From Phenylobacterium montanum (GTDB lineage Bacteria; Pseudomonadota; Alphaproteobacteria; Caulobacterales; Caulobacteraceae), in contig NZ_CP073078.1 in NCBI RefSeq assembly GCF_018135625.1, forward strand, positions 2,202,501-2,266,500: a DNA stretch of 64,000 bases. Reading direction: 5' to 3'. Shown in pieces: positions 27,501 through 35,078 of the stretch. A program made the translations under genes and the position numbers. How positions within the stretch are numbered: position 1 is the stretch's first letter; each line of letters starts with the position of its first letter. The notes under the pieces were generated by a model. The model had not been told where the DNA came from, did not search any database, and saw nothing but the letters and a program-made list of their open reading frames with translations.

Positions 27501-27961
27501 TCGCCGGCCTGATGACGATCGCGGGCCGCTGGACGAGGCAGCAGGAATTCGCGCGCGAACACATTGGCCTGGAGTTCGCGCCGTTCGTGGGCGCCGTAGT
27601 CCTCGACCTTTTGGAGGCCGACGGGCGCGGCCTCCTGGCTCTGGGTGGGATCGACGTCGCGCTCGCGACACACGGCTGACTCTGCATGTAAGGCCGCGTG
27701 ACCGATCTCATGGCCGACGAGCACGGCGCGGTCGCCGTCGCTCCCCGCGTTCGACGCCATGATGACGCCAGCCTGTTCGTCGAAAAGCGCCCGCGCCCCG
27801 TCCAGGGCCGAAGCATCCGGCGCGAGCCAGACCAGCTCCAGGTCGAGCAGCTCTATTGCGGCATCGATGAGCGCCAGCGGCTTCGACGGATCGGCTCCGG
27901 CCGCCACCGCACGCTCGTGCAGGTCTTGGGCGGCAACGCGGACCGGTTCGAAGGAATCCAA
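24548..27961 (-). CDS. ImmA/IrrE peptidase - UvrD helicase - degenerate PD-(D/E)XK fusion
   Basis: 1137 aa from a TTG start (read MDSFEPVRVAAQDLHERAV), 9 bp after the upstream gene. Residues 1-180 are an ImmA/IrrE-type zinc peptidase with HEIGH (84-88) and ELQANVFAREFL. Residues ~200-880 are a UvrD/PcrA superfamily 1 helicase: Walker A EAGPGTGKT (215-223), DEYQD (428-432), GDARQSIYRFRG and VHGSKGLEF (770-778). The C-terminus resembles the AddB/Cas4 iron-sulfur nuclease, with YDSCPRRFFY and a final CPRCPHFFIC, but VRRVRTGYK-type residues replace the usual D...ExK, so nuclease activity is doubtful. ImmA peptidases often cleave repressors, so coupling to DNA unwinding suggests damage or invader sensing (inference). 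Confidence 0.9.
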   Translation of the reverse strand: MDSFEPVRVAAQDLHERAVAAGADPSKPLALIDAAIELLDLELVWLAPDASALDGARALFDEQAGVIMASNAGSDGDRAVLVGHEIGHAALHAESAVCRERDVDPTQSQEAAPVGLQKVEDYGAHERRELQANVFAREFLLPRPAARDRHQAGEGARVVSTATQLPLDLVRQQMFDALLLPPAGSVEDDVVAPTVTADASQDRAVAHRGSPFLLEAGPGTGKTRTLVRRVQSLLDENVDPASILVLTFSNRAAGELSERLAKAAPQAAAQIWIGTFHGFGLDLARRHHEKLALSADPPLFDRSDAIAVLEEILPTLALAHYRNLWDPELILREMLTAISSAKDEMVGPVEYRRLCEAMREAAGEDEDALQVAAKALEVARVYELYEAALAKSGGVDFGDLIARPTRLLEADETVRTMVRLRHRHVLVDEYQDINRASARLVKAVAGDGKRLWVVGDARQSIYRFRGASPANMTGFAQDYPGAVIDQLEVNYRSSKEVVDTFVTFAPKMSASLGMLPLKLTARAGPSGVSPELRVFQTQDDETEGVAAAVRELETAGVRLRDQAVLCRSNARLNAIAAGLEARGIPVLHLGSLFEREEVRDLLALLSLVGDPFGAGLVRLAAKPRYSIPLNDVSKLVGALAGGDRPALKALADLTSLPELSDAGRSGLQTLAEDCRGLATSQSAWAAVADYLLDRTGELRQLGDTVAERMRAVAIWQFLNFVRETSPVGSGAPIQRTLDRVRQLVLLSEERDLRQVPAAALHMDAVRLMTVHGSKGLEFEAVHLPGLTVAGFPSSNRGERCPAPRGLIAGAGDAEPKDFAKQSHEAEEQCLFFVALSRARQRLQLYRSSRQANGSNRSPSPYLTVIRACVDERTLPPQLKGPAGGEDGHTIAVTWPADWRLTDARLESYDSCPRRFFYTHVLGLGGRRRMTPFGKAHDCLHEAVRLVSKARAAGTFDQAELDLAFQEIWARRGPVGHGFEADYRALCARLLDNLVRGGEGRTFRPPSDLVVAFGAGQVVVEASEIIEAAGGQTIIRRVRTGYKRSDEYDKLAYTLFHLAGAAAFGAGYEVEAHHLTDDQMETVVITDRKREARREIGERLVAGIAGGTFPAEPDAVSCPRCPHFFICAATPAGPLDLS

Positions 27962-27970
27962 GTCGGCCGC

Positions 27971-28612
27971 TCACAAGCCGAGGAGAAAAGCCGTTTGTTC
28001 AGGGCTAAGCCCCGAACCGTGAACGGCTTCCTCAAAGGTTTCCTTCTCCGCCGCCTCGGGCGTCACATCCGATTTGTATCGTCGTCGGCCCGCCATCGCC
28101 CTTGGCGCGCCGACGTAGTCGCGAAAGTCGTCGTTGGCGGCGTTCAGGGCGTGGGCCGCGGCGACAAGAAAACCTGGCGTCATGGTCTCCGGACGGATTC
28201 TCCTGTCGCGCAGCTTCATGACAAAGACGGTGTTGGCGTTCAGCGCCCGTGCGACCGCACGCATGCCGGCCTTGTCCAGACCTGCGAAAGGGTCGATCGG
28301 GGCCGGCGCATCGGACGCCGCCCGGGTGGCGGCCGGCTCTTGGGTTTGGACGAACAGGCCGTTCTGAAAACGGCTGATCGCACGCTCAAGAGCCATGTCG
28401 TCGTCGTCCGTGCGCGTGATGACGGCGTCTTCAACAGCGCGCAGCCGGGCTTCGATCACTAGGTCGATGGCGAGCTCGGTCAGCTCGCGGGCATACTGCG
28501 GATAGTCGCGCGCATAAGCCTCGACGTCGTCGGCGTCCGGCTGGGGATGCGCCAGGGTGAATTGGTAAAGCACGTCTTCAAGAGCGTGCCCGCGGGTGGC
28601 AGCTTGGATCAT
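27971..28612 (-). CDS. Unknown protein between sigma-like and helicase genes
   Basis: 213 aa, family not recognised. The N-terminal ~60 residues are acidic and helical (HPQPDADDVEAYARDYPQYARELTELAIDL region), a pattern seen in zinc-less regulatory or anti-sigma-like proteins. The middle holds a possible helical DNA- or protein-binding segment (LDKAGMRAVARALNANTVFVMKLRDRRI). The C-terminus is acidic (EKETFEEAVHGSGLSPEQ). It starts with a 4-bp overlap (ATGA) on the sigma-like gene. Position between an HTH regulator and an ImmA/IrrE protein makes it a candidate repressor or antisigma that the peptidase could cleave (inference). Confidence 0.7.
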   Translation of the reverse strand: MIQAATRGHALEDVLYQFTLAHPQPDADDVEAYARDYPQYARELTELAIDLVIEARLRAVEDAVITRTDDDDMALERAISRFQNGLFVQTQEPAATRAASDAPAPIDPFAGLDKAGMRAVARALNANTVFVMKLRDRRIRPETMTPGFLVAAAHALNAANDDFRDYVGAPRAMAGRRRYKSDVTPEAAEKETFEEAVHGSGLSPEQTAFLLGL

Positions 28613-29400
28613 TGGTCCTCCTTGGCCTGGGCGCGCAGTTTCGCTTCAGCGCTCGCCAGCCAGTTCTGAATGGTCCGGCGCGTTACACCGAGTTTCTGCG
28701 CAATAGTGGCTTCCTTGGGTTTGATGGAGTCGATCCTGTAGCCCATCGCCTGCAGGACGACCGCGTCCCGTTCGTTGGGCGTCAGGATCTTCAGCGACCG
28801 CTCGAGATCTTGAGCGTTCAGCGCGCTTTCCTGAAGGGCCGGCGTCTGCGTGAGTTCCTTCGCCCGTTGCGTCACGTCGTCCGCTCGAGCGGGCTCTTCG
28901 GTGTCGGACTCGGCGTCCTCGGGAAGCTGGGTGTTGCGTTTGAAGTCGCGATCCTCGGCGCGGCGCACCGTGCTGCGCAACTTCTTGAGCGCATCGGCGA
29001 AATTGACCTCATAATAGTCCAGTCGATCAGGGATCTCGCCCGAACCGTCGCTGAGCATCAAGTCACAGAAGTCGCTCAGCGCGTCGTCGCGCAGCTTTTT
29101 GGCGTTCGCGTAGACCCCATCGGGCATGGCCCGCTTCAGGCGCGCTTGGCACCGGATGAACAGCGGGCGGATGAGAGCGTTGCGTTCGTCTTCCGCGCCC
29201 CTTCGGTGGGCGTCACGGACCAAGTACAGCAGGGCTTCGTCGCTCATCGAGTCCGGCGACTTCAGATCGCCGTTCCGCGCTCGAGCGAGACGGGTTCCAG
29301 TGGGCAGCCGAAGGAGGACTTCAATCTCCTGCTCCACCTCGGGACGCCGGGAATAGAGCTCCCCGGTCTTGATATGGCGCTTCGTCAGCGGCTGAACCAT
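28609..29400 (-). CDS. Sigma-70-like regulator heading the helicase operon
   Basis: 263 aa from the ATG at 29400, with AAGGGGA just upstream; an in-frame extension to 29553 is not supported. Residues ~75-150 (NALIRPLFIRCQARLKR, then LDYYEVNFADALKKLRSTV) resemble sigma region 2. Residues ~200-258 (LTPNERDAVVLQAMGY, ATIAQKLGVTRRTIQNWLASAE) are a region-4-like helix-turn-helix. It could be an alternative sigma factor or a sigma-derived activator. It leads a three-gene operon and lies behind the same 32-bp element found before bilA, so it may recognise that element. Confidence 0.75.
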   Translation of the reverse strand: MVQPLTKRHIKTGELYSRRPEVEQEIEVLLRLPTGTRLARARNGDLKSPDSMSDEALLYLVRDAHRRGAEDERNALIRPLFIRCQARLKRAMPDGVYANAKKLRDDALSDFCDLMLSDGSGEIPDRLDYYEVNFADALKKLRSTVRRAEDRDFKRNTQLPEDAESDTEEPARADDVTQRAKELTQTPALQESALNAQDLERSLKILTPNERDAVVLQAMGYRIDSIKPKEATIAQKLGVTRRTIQNWLASAEAKLRAQAKEDQ

Positions 29401-29764
29401 TTCGTCCCCTTGTCGCGGACCTGTCTCTGAGGAGCCGCGGGGGCTCTCAGGGTCGTATCGCGCCAGGCTGCGAAAATCGGAAAAGCACGGTGAAATTATT
29501 TTGGAATTGGTCTCGCGCAGCCAACCCCGAGCATAGAGCCTAGATTCGCTCATTGCGAGAAATGGCAGGCCGCAACGCCGACCTTCCGAGTATCAGCAAG
29601 AGGTCAAAGCCCACCGACTCGTGGCGCGGCCGCGATGTCAGCTATGTGGAATCAAACGCTGCTGTGGGCTGCGCAGCGGCAATGTCCGGAAATGCTATCG
29701 ATTGCCTCAAAGATTCATGAAATCCTTGCAGGCGTCCGCCGTGCAGGATCTTTGTTTTTCCTGT
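29401..29764. other. Intergenic upstream of the sigma-like operon
   Basis: Apart from the 32-bp element, this holds a locally AT-rich stretch (tgaaattattttggaattgg, 29491-29510) and no supportable gene. The 3' end of the leftward HWE kinase gene lies at its right side. Small open frames here lack coding character. Confidence 0.5.
29455..29486 (-). promoter_or_regulatory. Shared 32-bp regulatory element upstream of the sigma-like gene
   Basis: Second copy of the element at 24502-24533: 27 of 32 positions match, including ATCGCG and the 13-base core CGAAAATCGGAAA. It ends 54 nt before the ATG at 29400. Differences are at positions 2, 9, 13, 16 and 30 of the block. It lies in otherwise unrelated intergenic DNA, so conservation is unlikely to reflect recent duplication of a longer segment. 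Confidence 0.72.
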
Positions 29765-30805
29765 TCAAGTTTCCTCTGCACGCCGGACAAGCTCCGAACC
29801 TAAAGCATCCGCGGCCTTTCGGTCTGTTGGTGGAATCTGAATCTCACACACGAGTCCGTCCGCTTCGAAGCGGCGCTCCACCTTTCCGCCTTGCGGCACG
29901 AGCGCAACTTCAGCGAGCTTGGCGCCGAACCCGTGCCGCGAAGGCGGTTCGACTCTGGGGCCGCCAATCTCGCGCCAGGTAACGTGCGCACTTTCGTCCG
30001 CCAGCCGCCAGTTCAAAATGACCGCGCCCCCCGGCGCCGACAAGGCGCCATATTTAACGGCGTTGGTCGCCAGTTCGTGGAACAACAGACCGAGCCCTGT
30101 CGCCAGGTCACCGTCCAGCGGAAATTTCGAGGCCCCCTCGATCCGGAATCTCGCGAGATCGAAGGGCTCGAGAACCAACCCGATCACGGAGCCCAGATCC
30201 GCCACTGCGTCATCGGTCGCCAGAAGCGCTTCCTGAGCACGGAGCAGAGCCCGCAAACGGCCGTTGATGACCCGCTCGGCCTCGGCGGCGGAACTAGCGG
30301 CGCGAGCGCTCTGGCTCACGATCGCCATGATCACGAACAGCGCGTTGCGATTGCGATGGGCCAACTCGCGAACAACGGTTTCGAGGCGCGCTTGGGCCTC
30401 GTTCTGGCGCCGCTGACTGATCTTCAGCAGACGCACGCTGTCGGCCAGTCCTTGGGCGGTCGCGATGGCGAGCCCTCCAGTGGTCCAAAAGCCGACAAAG
30501 GCCCAGACGGGTCCGACGCCCGATGGCGGCGGCAGCAGCACAGCCGTCAGGCTCGCGATCGCCAGGCAGGTGACGCCGCTCACGGCGCCGCCGCTCGCCG
30601 TCGCTAGGATCAGGACGGGGAAGAAAGGATAGAACCGATAGGGCTCGCCGGCGGCTTGGCTCAGCACCAGGCGCAGAACTAATCCGGCCGCGCCGAAGCC
30701 CACCCCCGTAAGGAGAGATTCCCAGGGGCGCAACGTCCTTTCAGGTAGCCACGCTCGCCAAGCCAATGTGCGCCTCCCGCCCAAGGCCACCAAACCACAA
30801 CACAT
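29765..30805 (-). CDS. HWE/HisKA_2-family membrane sensor histidine kinase
   Basis: 346 aa. Residues ~30-115 hold three to four membrane helices (LLTGVGFGAAGLVLRLVL, then FFPVLILATASGGAVSGVTC), resembling a DUF4118-type sensor. A linker coiled coil leads to the H-box ELAHRNRNALFVIMAIVSQSAR with phospho-acceptor His150. The ATPase domain has the N-box LLFHELATNAVKYGALS and FGAKLAEVALVPQGG. The Arg/Asn pattern around the His marks the HWE/HisKA_2 class common in Caulobacterales. No receiver gene adjoins it; a lone receiver of the matching type lies at 13.4 kb. The start is the first ATG and uncertain. Confidence 0.88.
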   Translation of the reverse strand: MCCGLVALGGRRTLAWRAWLPERTLRPWESLLTGVGFGAAGLVLRLVLSQAAGEPYRFYPFFPVLILATASGGAVSGVTCLAIASLTAVLLPPPSGVGPVWAFVGFWTTGGLAIATAQGLADSVRLLKISQRRQNEAQARLETVVRELAHRNRNALFVIMAIVSQSARAASSAAEAERVINGRLRALLRAQEALLATDDAVADLGSVIGLVLEPFDLARFRIEGASKFPLDGDLATGLGLLFHELATNAVKYGALSAPGGAVILNWRLADESAHVTWREIGGPRVEPPSRHGFGAKLAEVALVPQGGKVERRFEADGLVCEIQIPPTDRKAADALGSELVRRAEET

Positions 30806-31246
30806 CTTGTTGAACCGCGAAAGCCGACAGTGATCCCTGCCTGCTCGCCGTTGTCAGCGGTTTCGAGCATTGGGCGTCAGGACTGTCGGCCCTGCCATCA
30901 CGAAGCTGAGACGTGTGGCAGCCGACGAATCCCTCTGACCATTACGACCGCTATCCGGGCCAAGGCCATACACTTCCCTCCAGCGTCGCGCCGGGGTCCA
31001 GCAGTACGACCGCTTCGAAGAAGCAGGCTCAGCTTTTGGCTCACCGTTCCCAAAGACCACTTGGAGCGAGACCTAGCTCAGCGAAGTCGACAGGGCGTTT
31101 CCTGCCGATGGTCAATTTGCGCCGCCGAGGATCGCCAGCTTTACGATAGCTGCGCGCGATTGACTCGCGCCTTGCTATGCGAGCTTCATACAAGCCGTCG
31201 GTGATAATTCTCTAAAGCTTTGCCTTAGATTGAGCTGGGGACGGCG
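30806..31246. other. Intergenic, no gene supported
   Basis: 441 bp between the divergent HWE kinase and Gly/Ala-repeat genes. Open frames on both strands are rich in Arg, Ser and Cys with no recognisable pattern. The promoters of both neighbours should be here. No repeat or operator stood out. Confidence 0.4.
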
Positions 31247-34200
31247 ATGTCTGACGTGGCTGTGACGGGCGCCGCGGGCGCTAACGGAACCGATGGCGCG
31301 ACACCTGGAGCCGATGGCGGCGCCGGCGATCCTGGGATCGGCGCCGTTGCGACCAACACCACCTCGACGGACCTGGCCAATTCCGCCGAAGCGAACGGCG
31401 GTGCTGGCGGAGACGGCGGGAACGGCGCCGCGGGAACAACGGATCCCAGTACCGGCGCCTTTACGGGTCCCGGCGGGGCGGCTGGCGCCGGCGGGGATGG
31501 AGGATCGGCTACAGCGACCACGATCACTTCGGCCGCCTCCTCGCAACTGGCCGCGGCGCGCAGCACCGCGATCGGGGGCGAAGCAGGCGCTGCAGGCGTC
31601 GCCGGTCCCGGCGCACCGGCCGGGGCGGCGTCGACGGACGGCGAAGGCGGCGCGGCCCTCGGGACAAGCCAGGCCAGCAACCGCCTTGGCGACGCCTATG
31701 CTCACTCTACGGTAACCGGTGGCGATGGCGGACCGGTAAGCGATTGGACTCAGCGGCCAGCAACGGGCGGCGCGGGCGGCGGCGCCACAGCGTCCGCGAC
31801 CGTATCGAGCGGCGCCTCCGCCGCCGGCCTGGCGTTCGCAAAGGGCGGAAACGGCGGTGTTAGTCCGACCACCGGCGCGGCGGTGACCGGTGGCAATGGC
31901 GGCGGCGCCGCAGCAGCGGCGATGGGAACCGGCGCCAGCGTCTCAGTGGTCGCCCACGCCGTGGGCGGTCGGGGTGGCGATGCCTACGGGGTCGGAAATG
32001 GCGCCTCGGAAAGCACGACGGCCTCGGGCGGCGCGGGTGGCGGCGCCACAGCCCAGGCCAGCGCTTTCTCCACTGGCGCAGGGGCCGCATCCGCGACGGC
32101 GATCGCCCAGGGCGGGGCTGGTGCAGACGGGGGCTGGGACTTTTACGACAGTCATGGACCGGTCGGCCAAGGCGGTACCGGCGCTTCCGTCACCCTGACC
32201 AATGCTGTAACGGGCGAGACAAAGGCCGGTCGGCTTACATTGAACCAGACCGCCATTGGTGGAGACGGCGGAAATGGGATTCGCGGCACAGCGGGCGCCG
32301 CAGGATCGGCGACCTCCGCTCTGACTTTCGACGACACCCTGAACGCGACCCAAAGCAACCAAGTCCACGCCTCAAGCACGGCCCAGGGCGGCAACGCTGG
32401 CGATAGCTCAATCCAGTACAACTACGCCGATCCAGGTGGGACTTCCGCTGGCGGCGCAGCCGATGCATCCGTTGCGGTCAACGCCGCCCACCTCGCCACT
32501 GCCTCCGCAACGGCTGTCGGTGGCGGCGGCAGCGCCGCCGTCGATCTAACTCCATCTCCGAACGGGGTCCAGGTCGGTGGCGCGGGGGGGAACGCAACGG
32601 CGAGCGCTGTCTCGACGGCGGCGGACTCGACCGTATCAGCCAGCGCCTTCGGAGGCGCAGGAGGCTTCGCTCAAGGCGACTCGGTCGCCGGGGCCGGCGG
32701 CGACGCAACCGCCTCGGCCGTCGGAAGCTCGACCGGATCCCACACCACAACCGTCTCGGCAATCGCAACGGGCGGCGCCGGCGGGGCCAGTTACGGCGGC
32801 GACGGCAGTGTCAGTGGTCATTCTGGCGGCGGAGCCGGAGGGAAGGCCACCTTGATCGATGCGGCAAGCGGCTCCACCTTCGGTGGGACCTTGGTGCTGA
32901 ATCAACTGGCGACAGGCGGCAACGGGGGGGCGGCGAACTTCTCCTACTTGGGCCCTGCGACGGCCAACCCTGGATCGGCCGGCACGGCAACATCGATCCT
33001 GACGGATGATGATACCGCGAACACGGGAAAGAGCGCGGTGATCAGCGCCACAAGCGCCGCCGTAGGCGGTTCCGGCGGCGGCATCAGCGGCGGGCCGGAG
33101 GGCGCCGCCGGCGGCTATGCCGACAGCGAACTTGACCTGAAGGGTGTGGGTCAGGTCAGCGGATCCTCAACGGCCACTGGCGGAAATGGCGGCGACGCGT
33201 CGCCCTACAATGCCGGCGTTTCCCAAGGCGGGAACGGCGGCGCGGCGCTGGCGCGAGACGGTGTCCTGGGCGCGGGAAACACCACTGCCGCCGCCACGTC
33301 CGATGGCGGGACCGCAGGCGCAGCCAGCATAGGTGACGGCGGCGTGGGCGGCGACGCCTTCGCCTCGGCCTCGGCGCGGAGCGGCCTTGCGCACGCAACC
33401 GCCAGCGCCATCGCGACCTCCGTCGGCGGGACGGGCGGCGCGGGAGCCGGGCTGGGCTATTTTGGCGGCGCCGGGGGCGGCGCAGGCGCTCACGCCTACG
33501 CCCGCAGTTCAGGGGTCGATGGAGAAGCGGACGCCACCGCCAGCGCCACCGGCGGCGCCGGGGGCGAGGGCCTGGCCACGACCGACGTCGCCTTTGGCGG
33601 TGACGGTCACGGCGCCTATCTGGTCGATGCTGTCAGCGGCTTCACCAACGCGGGCACGCTACGCTTGACCCAGAAGGCGACCGGCGGCGAAGGCGGCGAT
33701 GCGAATGGCGCCAGCGGCCAGGCCAGCAATGTCGATGTGGCCGGCGACGGCGGCCAAGCCGTCTCAGAGGAGACCTTCGACGATACCGCGCAACCCTTCC
33801 AGAGCACGTCTGTCTACGCTGCAAGCGTCGCGACCGGCGGCGATGGGGGTTTGGCCTATGGCGGATTTGAAAGCGAAGGCGGCTCTGGCGGCGTGGCGAT
33901 TTCCAACCTGAACATCAAGGCGAGCGGGTTCTTGTCGGCCCGATCGATCGCGCAGGGCGGCTCAGGGCGGACCAACTTCGACCTCGGCGCCGCGCCGGCC
34001 GGCGCCGGTGGAACGGCGACATCCAACGTCACCGCGCAGAGCGCCGGGGAGGTCGAGGCCTTCTCGCAGGCGATCGGCGGCTATGGCCTGCAGTCCGGCG
34101 CCGCGATGGCGACCGACGATGCGACAGGCGCTTCCGGAACGGTGGAATCGTCGGCCAGAGCCCTGCGCGCAGGCGGCCTGATCCCCTCCGTCAGCGCCGA

Positions 34201-34873
34201 CACCTCCGCCGTGGTCGATGGGGCGAGCGATACGATCGCCAAGGCCGCCATAGGCGCCGCCGCCGCGACCTTCGTCACCGGCCTCCAAGGCGTGGCGCTG
34301 GTGTCCGGCGAACCTAGCGCCGGCGCCAAATCGGTGCTGGAGGCCAATAGCGCTATCGCCGCCGCCTTCGGCTCGACTCCGACCTATTTCGCCATCGGCG
34401 AGCTGGGAGGCGCGCACTCGGTGGCGGGTTCAGACGCCCAGACCGTGACGAGCGAGATCGATGTCACGGTGAACTCCGCCGGGCGACACTTGATACTGGG
34501 TCTCTTTGATCCGACAGCGGTGGGCGCCGGCTTCTCTAGCCTGAGTGTCCAGCTCTGGGTGAACGGATCCGAACTCTTCGACGCAACGTACACCAACGCT
34601 GCCGACGCTGTGACCGGTATGACCGACGAGGCCCAAGACCTGGGCGCCACGTCGACAGGTGACATTTCAATCAGGGCCGTTTTGAGCCTCACGGGCTCTG
34701 GCGCCGAGGGCGGCTTCGACGTGGGCCTGCTGATTGGCGATCAAGGTGCAAACGCAAGCGTGCAACGCTTTGCCCAGGCCGCAGCGGGATTTGGGAGTTC
34801 CGGCCTTGCAGGGGCCAGCACACAAACCCACTCGAACCCGCCCATGCACGCGGTTTTGGCCGTACCGGCCTAG
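31247..34873 (+). CDS. Giant Gly/Ala-rich repeat protein
   Basis: 1208 aa, family not recognised. Residues 1-1000 are low-complexity Gly/Ala/Ser/Thr sequence built on GGxGG and GGAGGxA steps, superficially like mycobacterial PE_PGRS or bacterial adhesins. Three larger modules recur near residues 308, 533 and 788 (LTNAVTGETKAGRLTLNQTA, then LIDAASGSTFGGTLVLNQLA, then LVDAVSGFTNAGTLRLTQKA), each followed by a block ending in FDDT or DDDT. The last ~200 residues are a non-repetitive beta-rich domain (LILGLFDPTAVGAGFSSLSV, VQLWVNGSELF). No signal peptide is seen: a stop lies seven codons before the ATG and the repeats begin at once, so the N-terminus may be lost or export may use the C-terminus. 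Confidence 0.8.
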   Translation: MSDVAVTGAAGANGTDGATPGADGGAGDPGIGAVATNTTSTDLANSAEANGGAGGDGGNGAAGTTDPSTGAFTGPGGAAGAGGDGGSATATTITSAASSQLAAARSTAIGGEAGAAGVAGPGAPAGAASTDGEGGAALGTSQASNRLGDAYAHSTVTGGDGGPVSDWTQRPATGGAGGGATASATVSSGASAAGLAFAKGGNGGVSPTTGAAVTGGNGGGAAAAAMGTGASVSVVAHAVGGRGGDAYGVGNGASESTTASGGAGGGATAQASAFSTGAGAASATAIAQGGAGADGGWDFYDSHGPVGQGGTGASVTLTNAVTGETKAGRLTLNQTAIGGDGGNGIRGTAGAAGSATSALTFDDTLNATQSNQVHASSTAQGGNAGDSSIQYNYADPGGTSAGGAADASVAVNAAHLATASATAVGGGGSAAVDLTPSPNGVQVGGAGGNATASAVSTAADSTVSASAFGGAGGFAQGDSVAGAGGDATASAVGSSTGSHTTTVSAIATGGAGGASYGGDGSVSGHSGGGAGGKATLIDAASGSTFGGTLVLNQLATGGNGGAANFSYLGPATANPGSAGTATSILTDDDTANTGKSAVISATSAAVGGSGGGISGGPEGAAGGYADSELDLKGVGQVSGSSTATGGNGGDASPYNAGVSQGGNGGAALARDGVLGAGNTTAAATSDGGTAGAASIGDGGVGGDAFASASARSGLAHATASAIATSVGGTGGAGAGLGYFGGAGGGAGAHAYARSSGVDGEADATASATGGAGGEGLATTDVAFGGDGHGAYLVDAVSGFTNAGTLRLTQKATGGEGGDANGASGQASNVDVAGDGGQAVSEETFDDTAQPFQSTSVYAASVATGGDGGLAYGGFESEGGSGGVAISNLNIKASGFLSARSIAQGGSGRTNFDLGAAPAGAGGTATSNVTAQSAGEVEAFSQAIGGYGLQSGAAMATDDATGASGTVESSARALRAGGLIPSVSADTSAVVDGASDTIAKAAIGAAAATFVTGLQGVALVSGEPSAGAKSVLEANSAIAAAFGSTPTYFAIGELGGAHSVAGSDAQTVTSEIDVTVNSAGRHLILGLFDPTAVGAGFSSLSVQLWVNGSELFDATYTNAADAVTGMTDEAQDLGATSTGDISIRAVLSLTGSGAEGGFDVGLLIGDQGANASVQRFAQAAAGFGSSGLAGASTQTHSNPPMHAVLAVPA
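32170..33860 (+). repeat. Three ~230-residue modules within the Gly/Ala-rich gene
   Basis: Module starts fall near 32170, 32845 and 33610. Each begins with a strand-like signature of the form (L/V)xDAxSGxTxxGTLxLxQxATGGxGG, then a Gly-rich stretch, then a DDT(A/L)N-type turn and a Ser/Ala strand. They are diverged, suggesting old duplications kept under selection as a stacked beta structure. Confidence 0.6.
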
Positions 34874-34949
34874 TTCTTCGCGATCGCCACCGGCGCGCCT
34901 CTTGTAGCCGGGCATGCCTTCTGGGGGATCACCACATTCACTGACCCGG

Positions 34950-34990
34950 TTACGACCGCTCTCGGGTAGCAAGCACGGCTTTAGACCGCA
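34950..34990. repeat. Degenerate ~40-bp interspersed repeat, copy 1
   Basis: ttacgaccgctctcgggtag followed by caagcacggctttagaccgc. It resembles the copies at 41501-41540 and 47280-47320 (shared core: tgaccgcaatg-ggaagcaagctcggcttta) but is the most diverged. It lies just after the Gly/Ala-rich gene, in the 205-bp gap before the diiron gene's 3' end. Confidence 0.45.
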
Positions 34991-35078
34991 TCCCGCTGAT
35001 GACCGCACCTGGCGATTACACCGCTGGGCCGCCGTCGCAACAGGCAAGTCCTGCTCATCGGAACAGTCGAGCTGAGGA

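Noticed and set aside
31247..34873. Mycobacterial-type PE_PGRS protein
   Set aside because: Only the Gly/Ala bias is shared; there is no PE domain and the rest of the window is alphaproteobacterial.
31247..34873. CRISPR-like repeats
   Set aside because: The repetition is in protein-coding GGC/GCC codons with variable spacing; no constant direct repeat with unique spacers occurs anywhere in the window.
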